The notes beneath the pieces were generated by a model, which was not told where the DNA came from, did not search any database, and saw only the letters and a program-made list of their open reading frames with translations. The translations under genes and the position numbers were made by a program. DNA of 64,000 bases from positions 1,517,001-1,581,000 of the forward strand of contig JAQFVV010006306.1 of assembly GCA_028023455.1 (NCBI GenBank), read 5' to 3'. The DNA is from Epiperipatus broadwayi (Eukaryota > Onychophora > Udeonychophora > Euonychophora > Peripatidae). How positions within the stretch are numbered: the stretch's first letter is position 1; each line of letters begins with the position of its first letter. Of the stretch, positions 10,935-22,115 are shown piece after piece.

Positions 10935-12318
10935 ATTTATAATTTAATAGTAAATAGTTTCAAAGAATTTAATATTGATTTTAGCAAGTGTATTGCATAT
11001 GGAGCCAATAACACTAAGGCAAAGTTTGGCGAATGGAACAGAAAAATTAATGCATTTTTTAAATTGTGTGAAAATATTAATAAAAATTTAATGGATGTGG
11101 GTTGTACTGCTCACATTTTGCATAACACTGCACAATCTGATACTGAATGGCTACCACGTATTATTGAAGTCATTGCAATAAAAAAAAAAAATTCCTATTT
11201 TTCCATATATATATATATAGTCCAAACAAAAAAGTTAAAAGAATTTTGTGATTTCGTACATATAGAATGTTCAACTCTAGTTTCACAATCTAAAACTAGA
11301 TGGATAAGTTTGTGTAAATTGATTCAAAAAATCATTGAATTGTACAATGGAACTAAAATCTTTTTTTTTTATCTGAAGAGAAGCTACTGATAATTTTACT
11401 ACGATTTTTTCCAAAATCTGATAAATGAATGTTATTTTTTATTTGTGCATAATTGGCTGTCGATTTTTAATAAATAATTTCTTAAAATTGAAAAGAATAA
11501 TATAACCATAATAGAAATAATAAAAATAATATATGAAACAATTCAGATAATGAAAGCACAAATTGAAAATAAATTTATTCCACACTCTGTTGAACAAATG
11601 TTTTTAAAAATTGATCTGTTACAGACTGAAAAAAATTCCTTCAAAGAAAATTTACAAGAGCTATATAAAACTCCTCAAATTTTAGCAAATTTACGTCTTT
11701 TAGCTGGATAGATTTAAAAGAAATACCAACTGTAATGATGTATTCTACACCAATATTGGTTTAAATAATATTGGTATACCTTTTTATGATAATCTATTAA
11801 TAGACCAGTTCTAAGTATTAAAAGATGTTGTCTCAGGCAAACTCAAAAACAATGAAACTGTTTGGCTTGAAAATTCATGCTGTGAACATTGGTTGAAATT
11901 CTTTACATCTGTAAAAATTTACTGAACAAGTATTGGGAAATTGTCAAGCATTGTTGGCCGAGAAGTCATCGCAGCTGCCTTGCAAGCAAGTAGTTGGTTG
12001 CAGACAGTTGTGGATTTGCCTTCTGGCTGATGCTATGGAAAAAAAAAAGTACTGGGAAATTGAAACAATATGCCAATATTTGTCCAACACATCACATCTT
12101 ATAATATGCCAATATTACCTGCTCATAACGCAGATGTGGAAATAATTTTTTCCTTAATAAGTAATCAGTGGACAAAGGAAAGAAATAGAATGGATTTGGA
12201 AACTCTAAGTTGTATAACTTTATCCAACTATAATATGAAAATGAGCTGGATTGAATTTAGTGACTACATTAAAGGCAATAAAAGCGTATTAAATACAATA
12301 TGTAAGCAATTAGCTTGA
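10935..12318 (+). pseudogene. hAT transposase, C-terminal half (broken)
   Basis: Continues the transposase of 8289-8893. Seen: SFKEFNIDFSKCIAYGANNT (the second catalytic Asp region, here Asn), then MDVGCTAHILHNTA (the hAT C-x2-H type motif), FCDFVHIECSTL and TRWISL, then after stops IPHSVEQMFL. The hAT dimerisation domain is at 12118-12318: PAHNADVEIIFSLISNQWTK and ERNRMDLETLSCI. The upstream part of the open frame starting at 10812 is RZ2 sequence, not protein. The C-terminal domain is interrupted upstream by an S1 SINE. Confidence 0.8.
11929..12062 (+). mobile_element. S1 SINE inserted in the hAT transposase, with target duplication
   Basis: AGTATTGGGAAATTG at 11929-11943 and AGTACTGGGAAATTG at 12048-12062 flank a SINE body (11944-12047) with head TTGGCCGAGAAGTCATCGC, a GGTTGCAGACAG segment, tail GATGCTATGG and poly(A). 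One mismatch in 15 bases of duplication shows that it is old but younger than the hAT. Confidence 0.88.
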
Positions 12319-12552
12319 AATATAATAAAAAATAATATATATTTTAACAATTGAAAATATTTTTTAAATTTATTCAATTTTCTTTTTAAGTACATTTTCT
12401 GGTGTCGTTGGTTGTACCACAGCATGTAGAGAAAGAACCCTGTGATTCTCAGATAGAGTCCTAACTTAACATTACCAGGACTCTCGATACTCACTGTAAA
12501 AATGATTGGTCATCATGTCCCAATTTTTGATTGAACCAATCTGGTCACCCTA

Positions 12553-12645
12553 TTATATCCCTTCACAAAGTGTTAAAAGCTGATAAAAAGCAGTCCCTAC
12601 CTTGCTATAAAGTGGTGTAGTGACAATTACACTAGATATGTTATG
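12553..12645 (+). repeat. RZ3 repeat, copy 2, 3' part
   Basis: CCCTTCACAAAGTGTTAAAAG and AGTCCCTACCTTGC match the body of RZ3 copy 1 (7495-7550) and complete the copy begun at 7743. Confidence 0.6.
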
Positions 12646-13689
12646 GGATATATATGGTTATATTTGTGTTCATGAATTACTTTGAAAAGTCATCATATAA
12701 CTTATATTTAATATCAATTCTCATTTATAAATAACAGTTAACGACAATGATAGATACATATCGTAATACAAATTATATTAATATCATTAACATGCTAATA
12801 GTCAAATAGTGCATATAATAAAGAAATATTGTACATTTTTTTTTATTTCTAAAACAAATTTCTAAATAGTGGTTTTTAAGTATTTTAGTTAAACATCCGT
12901 ATTGTCATATAAGAATTTATATTTTAATTACAACGTTTTATTATTGTAATAGAAATTCCAAAAATATGAAAATGAATAGTAGTAAATGAAGTATGCGCAA
13001 TTAGACAGACAGTTTACTAACTTCCGTATGGTGAATTAATATAACGTTTTTTTTTTAAAAAAATTATAACTATTGCCTTTAATAAGGGTGCTCCGTACTT
13101 TTAGAATTAATAGTCCTTGTATTTACATTTATTTATTTATGTGACGGAGTACTTTATAATAGAATTAACACTTGCTGATAATCTTGCCACAATTCAATCT
13201 TTATTCAATTATCATGATATTACTATAATTGCTAGAACCATCCATTATTATCAATCGCATAATTTGATTACTCAGTAAATAGCTAATCAGTAGCAGCCAT
13301 TCACAAATGAATGTGGCAATTGCAAAACAAAAATAAAAACAATTTAAACTTATAAACTGATAATATTTGATATTATAATCATGTATTTCCTGATTGCTGG
13401 AATTGTCTTATTTTTACGTATTTATGCTAATTTTAACAATATGTTGTTTATACATTGTGTAAAAACCTAATTCTACCGAATTATTGTTACTGAGCCGATT
13501 CCCTTATTTCCATTCATGTACATATTGTAAACAGACTTATGACTATTATCAGTTTTCAACTATTTCTGATTAACTATATTATCCTTTGTATCCTAACGTT
13601 ATGCTGTATACTATTAGAATTAACCTATCTTCAGTGTTCTTAATTACACAATGATTTTCACTAGGTACTTAATTTCAAATTATGTTTTG
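12646..13689. other. AT-rich DNA, nothing recognised
   Basis: No frame with recognisable motifs. A poly(T) and poly(A) junction lies near 13047-13063. Confidence 0.45.
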
Positions 13690-14100
13690 ACCTTTTCAGT
13701 GGTTTTTGTAAAATTTCTTCAAAAGCTCTCCATTTTTATTATCTACATCATCAATTTCTTCAATATGTCCATTCATAACCCCTATAACCATTATTCTTTT
13801 CCCCTTTTCTTTCAAACTTTGTATATCCTTAACTAAACATTCATATATGTTACTGTTCCACTTAATTATAATTTGACTATCTCCAGTGGCTATATAAACT
13901 ATAGCCATCATCCATTCTTGTCTACCCAATCTTATTTCAAACCACAAATGTTCTTGACATTTAACAATATTTAAATATTTTTTTGATATAACACCTATAC
14001 CACCACCACCCTTTTTTCTTTTCTATTTATATCCTGCCATACCAACTGTTCCAAAATAGGTTTTTCATCTTCTCTTAAATGTGTTACCACTACTGCTAAT
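13690..14100 (-). pseudogene. LINE endonuclease fragment
   Basis: Minus-strand frames read VVVTHLREDEKPILEQLVW, a GGIGV-like segment, LWFEIRLGRQEWMMAIVYI, and KEKGKRIMVIGVMNGHIEE. This is the order of an apurinic-type endonuclease domain of a non-LTR retrotransposon. The catalytic GDxN box is GVMN here, so an essential Asp is lost, and there are frameshifts. The fragment ends against an FB1 piece. Confidence 0.7.
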
Positions 14101-14102
14101 AC

Positions 14103-14180
14103 CACAAACTCTCCATACAGTAGTGCCACCTAGTGAAATCACCCATTGATTACTCTGGCTTGCACTACAAGATGGCACTT
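14103..14180 (+). mobile_element. FB1 fragment, head arm
   Basis: ACTCTCCATACAGTAGTGCCACC and CCATTGATTACTCTGGC match FB1 arms elsewhere. Its matching 3' tail lies at 15290-15345, so LINE fragments interrupt this copy. Confidence 0.7.
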
Positions 14181-14184
14181 CTAT

Positions 14185-14700
14185 ATTGGAGAGGTTAGAA
14201 GCGTTTAAATATATATAGAAGTAAATGGAATATTGGATGCGAGTTAATTTATGATAATAGTAAGGAAAGTAGTTTATTGTTTGAGGCTCGAACAGGATCT
14301 TTAGCAGCAAGAGAATATACATGTAAATGGAAAACTATGGGTGATTTAGTGTGCAAATTGTGTAAGGAAGGTATAGAAAGTATTAGGCATCTGTTGATTG
14401 AATGTAAATGCTTGAAAGCAGAAAGGGTACAGATAATGAAGTTATGGGAGAATAGATATGAACAAAGTGATTATACAGAAAGTAAGTTATTGATTTTTAT
14501 GCTGGGTTTGTGAAAAGATAAGAGGGATTTAGATATAAAGGCCATAGAATTGACAAAGATTATGTTGTGGAAATGGGATGGGGCAGAATATGGGAAGACT
14601 TAGAGTGGGGAATGAAAAATTAAGTGGCTAACAGGTTTATCTGGGCATAATTGCTGAGATATTCTTGACTTCGTTAAAGGAGAAGCCAAAATACATCACA
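14185..14700 (+). pseudogene. LINE 3' end fragment, copy 1
   Basis: Frame from about 14262 reads ARTGSLAAREYTCKW, then the C-x2-C-x8-H-x4-C knuckle (VCKLCKEGIESIRHLLIEC), then a stop after FMLGL and DKRDLDIKAIELTK. This is the C-terminal region of a LINE reverse transcriptase protein. It is closely repeated by copy 2 downstream. A short shared 3' UTR (TGGCTAACAGGTTT) and CATCACATCAC follow. Confidence 0.75.
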
Positions 14701-14724
14701 TCACATATTATTATAGTAGTAAGG

Positions 14725-15289
14725 AATGGGATAAAAGAATAGATTTATTAATAAAGAATATGGAGTTACAGAGATGGAGAGTAAAAAGAGTTTAAATATA
14801 TATAGAAATAAACAGAATATTAGGTGCAAGATAATATATGATAATAGTAAGGAAAGTAGTTTATTGTTTAAGGTTCGAACAGGATCTTTAGCTACAAGAG
14901 AATATACATGTAAATGGAAAAACATGGGTGATTTATTTTGTAAATTATGTAAGGAAGGAATAGAAAATATTAGGCATTTGTCAATTGAATGTAAATGTTT
15001 GAAAACAGAAAGGGTACATATAATGAAGTTATGGAAGAATAAATATGAAAAAAGTGATTATACAGAAAGTGGATTATTGGTTTTTATGCTGGGTTTGGGA
15101 AAAGATAAGAGGGATTTAGATATAAAGGCTATAGAGTTGACAAAGATTATGTTGTGGAAATGGGATGGAGCAGAATATGGGGAAAATTAGAGTGGGGAAT
15201 GGAAGATAAAGTGGCTAACAGGTTTTTCTGGGCATAGTTGCTAAGAGATTCCTGACTCCGTTTAAGGAGAAGTCACAGTGCGTCACATC
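14725..15289 (+). pseudogene. LINE 3' end fragment, copy 2
   Basis: An open frame of 138 codons at 14774-15190 covers the same C-terminal region as copy 1 without its internal stop. It has FCKLCKEGIENIRHLSIEC as the CCHC knuckle and KWDGAEYGEN at the end. The 3' UTR matches copy 1 and ends GCGTCACATCAC. The two copies lie head to tail in the same orientation. Confidence 0.78.
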
Positions 15290-15345
15290 ACTATTATTTT
15301 AACAGCTTGTGTAAGCATAGGAAATGATGATCTTGTGATGTTTAT
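15290..15345 (+). mobile_element. FB1 tail fragment
   Basis: TTTTAACAGCTTGTGTAAGC and GATCTTGTGATGTTTA match the unique 3' tail of FB1 (compare 16780-16812). It belongs with the head arm at 14103. Confidence 0.65.
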
Positions 15346-16423
15346 ATCTATTAATCTATTATGTGATAGAAGGAAAAGTAAAATAGCTTTACAAAGTGCA
15401 AAGAAAGGTGAATTAGTTAAAATAAATAATATATAAAAAAATCTTCCTAGTATATTTAAAATGGATGATAATCACTAAGTATAATTATAAAGATATTTAA
15501 TGAAAATAAAAAAGATGGATATGAGAATTACCATAAACTAGTTAGATATTGTCAAAAGAGATGGATGGTTAGTTTGTGGTAATTCTCAAAGAATAAAAGT
15601 GAAATATGTTATACATTGTCAAAAGAGCAATACTCAAGTGAGAAATAATGGATGATGATTTCCATATAGGAAAAAATAATGCACCTAAAACAATTGCAAT
15701 TGTTCAAATTGATATACTCCAAGAAAAATATGAAATCCTTCTACTTACTCTGGATAGAACATTAGTGCGCGAGAATGGGGGAGGGGTAGGGGGTACTTGC
15801 CTTAATGATTAAAATAATACTAAAAAATAAGGAAATAATTCGAGATATTTGTTTGAATATTTTAGTTTTAAAAGTTGGATTTTCTTAAATAGTTTTCGTG
15901 ATATACCTTTTGTTTCAGCAATTCTATGATTTAATTATTTTATATTAAAATTAAAATGAGCTATATGTATATTTATCAATAATTCTAATGTTTAAAAATA
16001 CAACTGATTTAATTGATTATTTCCTTTATAAAAGTTTTGATTTAAATTTTTTCATACATGAAAAAAATATTGTATAAACTTTTATTGAAATAATTTCAGG
16101 CGACCGAAATATTGAATCAACAATAATAACAAAAAACTTGTTTTTATCAATTCTGAATAGAAAACTATTATATGTCAGTATGATTAAATAGATTTGTATA
16201 TATGCTCTAATCACTAAAGCATTAAATATTTGCAATTAAATTCACGCCAGTTTAGTTAATAAATAGTGCACACAGCAATACGTATTCATTGGAAGATCTC
16301 CTGAGAAAATACGAATTACTAATATAAACAAATTGGTGATTTTTTTTTCAGAATTTAACAATATTTTTGCTGTTTCTTATAAATTGTAACTTTTGAATAA
16401 ATTAACAAATACGAATTTATGCC
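15346..16423. other. AT-rich DNA, nothing recognised
   Basis: A short G-rich patch (GGGGGAGGGGTAGGGGGT) lies at about 15778-15795. No gene or repeat family recognised. Confidence 0.45.
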
Positions 16424-16823
16424 ATATATTAAGTACCAAACTCTCAATGCAGTAGTGCCACCAAGCACAAGTCTTTACAATCAATGGATGCAGGAATGTT
16501 TTGCATAAAATCCCTATCTAGTGCCTACTCATCCATCATCCCCAGACTAGTTTCTAGCTTGTGGCTTTTATCAGTGAGGAGCCTTGGATTTGAGAATACT
16601 GCACCTAGACTCGAAGCTCCTCACTGATAAAAGCCACAAGCTAGAAACTAGTCTGGTGATATTGGATGAGCAGGCACTAGACAGGGATTTTATGCACAAA
16701 CATTCCTGTATCCATTGATTACAAAGGCTTGCACTTGGTGGCACTACTGTATGGAGAGTTTGATACTCTTATTAACAGCATATGTAAGCATATGAAATGG
16801 TGATCATGTGATATATATTAAGT
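16424..16823 (+). mobile_element. FB1 element, full foldback with target duplication
   Basis: ATATATTAAGT flanks it at 16424-16434 and 16813-16823. The element has arm 1 (16435-16600), its inverted copy arm 2 (to about 16762) and a unique tail ending GGTGATCATGTGAT. Arm 2 carries the hammerhead on the plus strand near 16615-16680 with CUGAUAA (G8 changed) and GAAACUAGUC. Arm 1 carries the complement. Confidence 0.85.
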
Positions 16824-17721
16824 CAACAAAATATTAAGTTCATTCTTATTTCTTAAACTACTTCTAATCAGTTAAATCATTGAATCATTTGTGAGATGTT
16901 TTAATAACAAATGTAATTATCTACTGATTATAAAAACAAATATATCATTCCTAAACCAAACTACAATATTGTTTTTATGATAGTTGGTTCATTGTGATTT
17001 TTCACTCTATGTTCTAAAATGCTTTTATGCCAGATATACTAATTTATATTCTAGAAATAACCTGGAGGTATGCCAAAAGTGGAAAAAAAAATTAATTAAA
17101 AATGTAAATTAGAAGTTGTAGCCGTATTTAAACTTAATCGTGCCAGTAATTTTCAATTTAAACGATATCATTATCATCAATAATGGCAACAGCCTACCTT
17201 TCCATTGCAACACCAAGCCTTTGAGAAATATTTTAAACATTTTCTAAGTTCTTTTGATGAAAATCAAAGCCAGATTGTACAGAAAATAAGATGTGAGAGA
17301 GGCTCAACTGTAGAACTTTCTTGTATCTTGCTATTTTATTAAAGCTCCTGATTTATTTTTCAGTATCTTCTACTATTCTAATGCTGCTTTTCATGTATTA
17401 CCACTCCAATAAACTGCTTAGTGTCTAATATTCTCCTTGTACATGCATCTTAATTATGCAAATGTCTCATTAATGCTTATGATGTAGCTTTTAATATTTT
17501 AACACCAGAAGAAATTATGTTAAGAGAATTGTCAATAGTCTACATTGTGCCATTAGTAATGGTCAGGTATTATAATATCATGTTGATTAGATACCACTAT
17601 TTTTTCCTTCACAGTGAAGAGTTTAACATATATATGAGAATAGTGAATAAATTATTATAATTAATGAATTTACTAATAAAAATTATATCAATGGAATTGT
17701 TTCTCCTTACAATTCTAATAT
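16824..17721. other. AT-rich DNA, nothing recognised
   Basis: No gene or known repeat word was found between two FB1 copies. Confidence 0.45.
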
Positions 17722-17893
17722 AACAGTAGCAAACTCTTCATACAGTAGTGCCACCTAGTGCAAGTCATAATAATCGATGGTTACCAGAAGGGTTTGTTCT
17801 ATGGTTTACACTGGGTCGAATATGGAAAGTTTCTATTGTTTTAACAGGTTGTGTAAGCATTGAGAATGTTGGTCATGTGATGTTTTATTGGTT
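17722..17893 (+). mobile_element. FB1 element, internally deleted
   Basis: Head TTCATACAGTAGTGCCACC, a shortened body with GATGGTTACCAGAAGGGT, and tail TTAACAGGTTGTGTAAGC then GGTCATGTGATG. The ribozyme region is missing. Confidence 0.75.
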
Positions 17894-18329
17894 TCATATC
17901 AATTCTAATAAAATTTGTTGAATTATCTTAACTTCTATAGAAAAGATAAATGAGTTATATTTACATAAATTTGCTAGTTTTCTTTTTTATTTTTTTTTTA
18001 TGAAGGTCTAAATGTTTATTTTACACATTTTGGTAAAATTTATGTAAGTGGTAACAAAAAGTCTGCTGAAATTAATAAGGTAGTGGAACTACTGAGCATG
18101 AGATTTATTTCTACCTGTGATTTTCTATTAACATTAAAAATATCCAAAAGGTTTAATTTATTATAAATGACCTATGATATAATTCAGTAATTATTAATAA
18201 ACAAATTATCAGTTAATTTGTGATAGAAAAAATGGGAATGTTAGGTGCACCATGCTGTGCCAGTAGATGGCGCTTCAGCATCCATCAAGAAGCACACAAT
18301 TGATACTTTCGAAGAAATCGCTCAATTTA
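17894..18329. other. AT-rich DNA with a short unassigned GC patch
   Basis: A less AT-rich patch at 18245-18300 (GTGCCAGTAGATGGCGCTTC) may be an old repeat. Otherwise nothing is recognised. Confidence 0.4.
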
Positions 18330-18800
18330 TGTAAATTTTAAAAAAGTACACACACACACACGGGAATCAGTAAAACACATAAAATAAAAAATCGCTGCCC
18401 CAAGTGATTAATTGAAATGGCTCAAAAATAAGTAAAATATAAATTTTCCAAAACAGAAATCGGCCCCCCTCACTAATTTAAAATTATTATTTTATAAAAA
18501 TTCATAAATTTTAAAAAAGTACACACACACATCAAAAACAGCAATAAGCCGTTATTTTTTAAGTTAAAAAAAACACCCCACCCCTAAATAAAGAAATGGG
18601 TCAAAAATAAGTAAATACAAATTAAATAATCATGGAAATTGGTAAATACATTAAGTCCCCCCCCCCCCAGCGATAAATTGAAATGGCTCAAAAATAAGTA
18701 AAATACAAATTAAAAAATCACTCAAAAATAAGTAAAATCCAAATTGCAAAAACAGAAATCAGCTCCTTCCTCACTAATTTAAAATTATTATTTTACAATT
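18330..18800 (+). repeat. Diverged tandem repeat
   Basis: The word GGCTCAAAAATAAGTAAA recurs in variants near 18419, 18599, 18683 and 18721. It alternates with AAAAAGTACACACACACA (18342, 18515) and AATTTAAAATTATTATTTTA (18475, 18776). Unit borders are irregular. Confidence 0.7.
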
Positions 18801-18825
18801 ATTGAAAAAATACTTACAAAAGATA

Positions 18826-18918
18826 GTGGTCGAGAGGTCAGCATGGCTGCCTTACAAGCAATTATCCCGTGTTAGCGGGTTACTTCTCGACTGATGCTAT
18901 GACACATGAGAAAAAAGA
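18826..18918 (+). mobile_element. S1 SINE
   Basis: Head GTGGTCGAGAGGTCAGCATG, middle CTGCCTTACAAGCAA, tail GATGCTATGACACATGAG and poly(A). The B box is eroded (GCGGGTTACTTC). Confidence 0.8.
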
Positions 18919-19593
18919 ATAGACGAGGCATCTTTTGATACACCTGCTTAAGTTTTATTATGATATATTAAAACAGTTTTGAAAGAAAATGTTGAGTAAG
19001 GGGGAAAAATTTAACATTAAAAAATGGGATGACTTTCCCCCCAAATATACATTTTAAAATTATTTCCACGCCTTACATGTATATAATTTAACTAAACCTT
19101 GGCCTAATGAAAGAAAGTTAATAATGCATATATATATTCCAGTTATACGGACTTAAATTCATATGCTATTTTCCAACCAACAACGAATAAATATGAAAAA
19201 AGTTAACCCACACACAAGAATCATGATTCACAGTGATAATATAGCTGTAGATTTTGATTACTACATTTTATATTTATTTAGAATGAGCTGACAATCACTA
19301 TAACAGACTATCTCAATTTAATACATTTCATTTATAAACTTTTATTATTCATCGACTGTAGCATTTACACATATATAAGTTTAAGTTAATAATTACTTTC
19401 TTTTTCTATACTCAATACATATTTTACATTATATGACTTTTAAATAAATCATTTCATTTCTTTTTATTATTGAATTATTACTCTTTACACTTTTTCCTAC
19501 TTTTCTCACATACTTATTATCTAATAAAAAGCATAAATCGGGTATATAAATTTGAATGAAAATCATGTAAAAGTAAAAATATAAAAAGTAATT
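18919..19593. other. AT-rich DNA, perhaps the decayed body of the Penelope-like element
   Basis: No readable protein motif. Its position directly upstream of the GIY-YIG fragment makes a decayed reverse transcriptase possible, but I cannot show it. Confidence 0.3.
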
Positions 19594-19830
19594 ATGTGGG
19601 AAGAAAGAAAGAATTCAATTTATACCAGATTAATTCAACATAAATATGATAAGAGATCATATATTTATTTGCATTCATTAGAAACAGGTCATAGGTTTGA
19701 GAAAGATAGTATAAAAATGATTAATTACACAAATAATAGAAGGGATAGGAAAATTAAAGAGGCAATCTGGATTAAGAATATAAAACATAATCTTAATAAA
19801 GATTTTGGAATAAAAACAATAATTTTGTAA
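19594..19830 (+). pseudogene. Penelope-like element, GIY-YIG endonuclease C-terminal part
   Basis: The frame reads QHKYDKRSYIYLHSLETGHR, then IKMINYTNNRRDRKIKEAIW and IKNIKHNLNKDFG. The order H near TGH, then R-R-x-R-K-I-K-E-A-I, then N-L-N-x-D-x-G is the usual end of the GIY-YIG nuclease of Penelope-like retroelements. The catalytic Tyr pair and the reverse transcriptase are not visible upstream. The reading frame stops at 19828-19830. A Penelope-type tail with an AATAAAGAGT signal lies about 500 bases downstream (20345-20410) in the same direction. Confidence 0.7.
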
Positions 19831-20344
19831 ACAGTTATTAATAATAGATTGAATTTGAAAAAGGTTAAAAGAATAAAGTTAAAGAAAATAACAATAGAGT
19901 GAGTGCTAAACAAGTGTACAAATTTTGAAAATTTTGTCAGTTGTGTTTTGGAAATAGAATTGTGAAGAGGTAGGTAATTTTAGCAATGTAATAAAAAAAA
20001 TAATTTGTAATGTGGGAAAGTTAATTGATAATAATAAAATATTTAATAAAAATAAGAAAGGATTAGAAATTGATTTATAATATAAATAAAATTACAATAA
20101 TATGTATTAAATAATAGAATAAATGTTTATAATTATAATAAATAATATTTTTTAAAAAATAGAATAAAGTGATATAAAATAAATTGATATAAAATAAATA
20201 TTGATAGAATTATTTTAAGAATAAAGTAATAAAAACGATTATTTGTAGTGGTCAGATTAAAATATTTATTTTCATTTATATTGTGTATTTAATTATGTAT
20301 ATGAATATGTATATAAGTGTATTAATTGTATAACTATATATTTG
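19831..20344 (+). other. AT-rich 3' region of the Penelope-like remnant
   Basis: Mostly AATAA-type sequence with no motif. It joins the GIY-YIG fragment to the tail motif. Confidence 0.35.
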
Positions 20345-20410
20345 AATATTGTAGCTCTACTGCAGGACAGTCGAAACTGTTAGTTTGATATAAATAAAGA
20401 GTATTGTTAA
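20345..20410 (+). ncRNA. Penelope-like tail with degenerate hammerhead
   Basis: ACTGCAGGACAGTCGAAAC (stem II and the GAAAC box) matches the three better tails at 42489, 55014 and 55193. The CUGANGA box upstream is lost (AGCTCT). AATAAAGAGT follows, as in the other tails. Confidence 0.5.
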
Positions 20411-20460
20411 AGTGTTTAAGAAACGTGTAAATGATATGATATACTAATAGAACTGTTTAT

Positions 20461-21072
20461 CATTATATATATATGATCAATAGATGGAGCTTTACCAAGA
20501 CCTCCAAACAAGCGTATTTTTGTTTACATAAACGTCAGAGTCAGAAATTCACTGTCTCTTTCATTGGCTCCACCCTCAGATCAGCTGATTTCAAGCTGAT
20601 TTGCTATCATCAGTGAAGGATAGGAGTTAGAAACTAGACCTAAACACTAACTCCAAGCGTTTATGCAACAAGTTTCTATCAGTTTGCAAGCATGAATTTT
20701 TAGACACGTAAATGTCTTCAAACTCAGCTTATCAAGCCAGATAGCTATATGGGTCTGATATCAGTTCAGTTTCTCCACATAGTCAAAGCTTCTGCAAAAT
20801 ATATCACTGCAAGAAACCTTAAAGGAACATTTATGAAAAACAAAAACAAGTTTTATATATGTAAACTTGTTATTGCTTGTATTTATGATCAATAGATGGA
20901 GCTTTACCAAGACCTCCAAACAACCAACGAAAGAGACAGTGAATTTCTGACTCTGATGCTTATGTAAACAAAAAGACGCTTGTTTGGAGGTCTTGGTAAA
21001 GCTCCATCTATTGATCATAAATATAAGCGATAGCAAGTTTACGTATATAAAACTTGTTTTTGTTTTTCATAT
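20461..21072. repeat. Foldback repeat with an extra partial arm
   Basis: A palindrome at 20833-21072 has arms of about 95 bases (ATCAATAGATGGAGCTTTAC and its complement). A further copy of the arm and spacer in inverted orientation lies at 20466-20572. The 91-codon minus-strand frame at 20761-21036 falls wholly inside this repeat and is not a gene. A patch at 20600-20650 (GAGTTAGAAACTAGACC) recalls an eroded FB1 ribozyme. Confidence 0.8.
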
Positions 21073-21073
21073 A

Positions 21074-21152
21074 TATATAAGACATATTTTGTGGTATATC
21101 AATATTCAAATTTTTTAACACAGATGAACCCACAAAATATGTCTTTTATATA
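21074..21152. repeat. Small hairpin
   Basis: AAGACATATTTTGTGG at 21080 and CCACAAAATATGTCTT at 21130 are complementary arms around about 40 bases. Confidence 0.75.
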
Positions 21153-21659
21153 TGCAACCCATGAAAATCTTTGTATCAACATGTATATATTGAAACAGGG
21201 CTGAGTTCGATCCCTGTTTCAAAAAGTAAAATTTCCTGTATGCGTCGGTATATAACTCGATTAATTAAATTTATTTTTTTCATATTTATATTTTCTTTGT
21301 TGTATATAGATTTATAATTTTAAATAGGGATTTTAAAAAGGTTAAAATAAACAGAAGAAAGGGGGGGTGGGGTATTATGCTCATTTGTTTTTTTGAGAAT
21401 GCATGTATATATTTGCTAGATAGAATAATAATAATAAGAAAAAAAAAGTATAAATGCAGTTATGGAAATATATCTTAATTTTCAAGATGGAAACTTTTCA
21501 ATTTCATTTGGAAAAGTTAAATAGAAAAAAGGTATCAAAAAGAACTTGATTGATATCTAATGAATTTAATTAGTGAGATTTAAGTTTTTGATTCAAAAGA
21601 ATTTCAAGACAAAAGGAGAGTAAAAATATTTTTGAGGTGTTGAAAGTTTTTGTTCAAAG
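21153..21659. other. AT-rich DNA with a G-rich run
   Basis: A GGGGGGGTGGGG run lies near 21361. No gene recognised. Confidence 0.4.
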
Positions 21660-22115
21660 GGAATCCGGATTTTTGGGCAGCAGAACTGGCTAAAAGGATT
21701 TATTCTATTGCTGATTTTTGTAGAGAGTGTTGCGAGTGAGATTTGTGGAGAGAAATGGAGGGGAAAATGGTGGGCAAGCTGGCTTAAGAAAGCATAAGCG
21801 TGCCAGGGCTTTTACAATCCTGCCCCCAAAGACACTGAAGTCACTGCCATGTACGCAAATATTGTAAATGGAAACCAGTCACTCCGACACCAAGATCAAG
21901 CTCAACAATAGTAGCAGGTCAAAAAACAATAAACAGATCGAACCGCCGAAATCACCTACGTTAAATGCAATACACATTGGAATAAAGTATTTTAACTTTA
22001 GTTTTTCCACGAGAAAGAAAGAAAAAGGTAATGTGCACATTTACCACCTATATTCGTATAATAGTTCAAATGATAGTGTGTTTTTAACTACACATAATAA
22101 ACTGTCCGCATAAAT
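21660..22115 (+). other. Unassigned segment of higher complexity
   Basis: Base composition is more balanced than the surroundings. An 81-codon open frame (21868-22113) begins METSHSDTKIKLNNSSRSKN and is rich in Ser, Asn and Lys. I recognise no domain. It could be a decayed transposon protein or an exon of an unknown gene. Confidence 0.25.

Larger units (their letters stand above)
8879..10949. mobile_element. RZ2 foldback insertion with 15-bp target duplication
   Basis: The 15-base string ATTTATAATTTAATA occurs at 8879-8893 and 10935-10949 and brackets the insertion exactly where the transposase frame is broken. The insert has a minus-strand RZ2 copy (about 8903-9437), a hairpin (9438-9648), unassigned DNA (9649-10254) and plus-strand RZ2 copies (10255-10750 and 10718-10934). 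Its ends are not simple terminal inverted repeats. Long target duplications point to reverse-transcription-type integration, not cut and paste. Confidence 0.75.
7829..12552 (+). mobile_element. Decayed hAT transposon with nested insertions
   Basis: Terminal sequences share TGACCARA close to each end: TGACCAAA at 7834 on the plus strand and TGACCAGA on the minus strand near 12547, both within a start resembling CAGGGTGACCAGA of hAT elements. Inside lie the two halves of an hAT transposase (8289-8893 and 10935-12318), separated by an RZ2 insertion, and an S1 SINE. The flanks are two halves of an RZ3 repeat. I could not confirm an 8-bp target duplication, so the exact ends are approximate. Confidence 0.65.

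Noticed and set aside
10812-11390. A 192-codon protein starting at 10812
   Set aside because: The first 40 or so codons are RZ2 repeat sequence. Only the part from about 10935 is transposase, and it is broken downstream.
20761-21036. 91-codon protein
   Set aside because: It lies entirely within a foldback repeat and has no motif.
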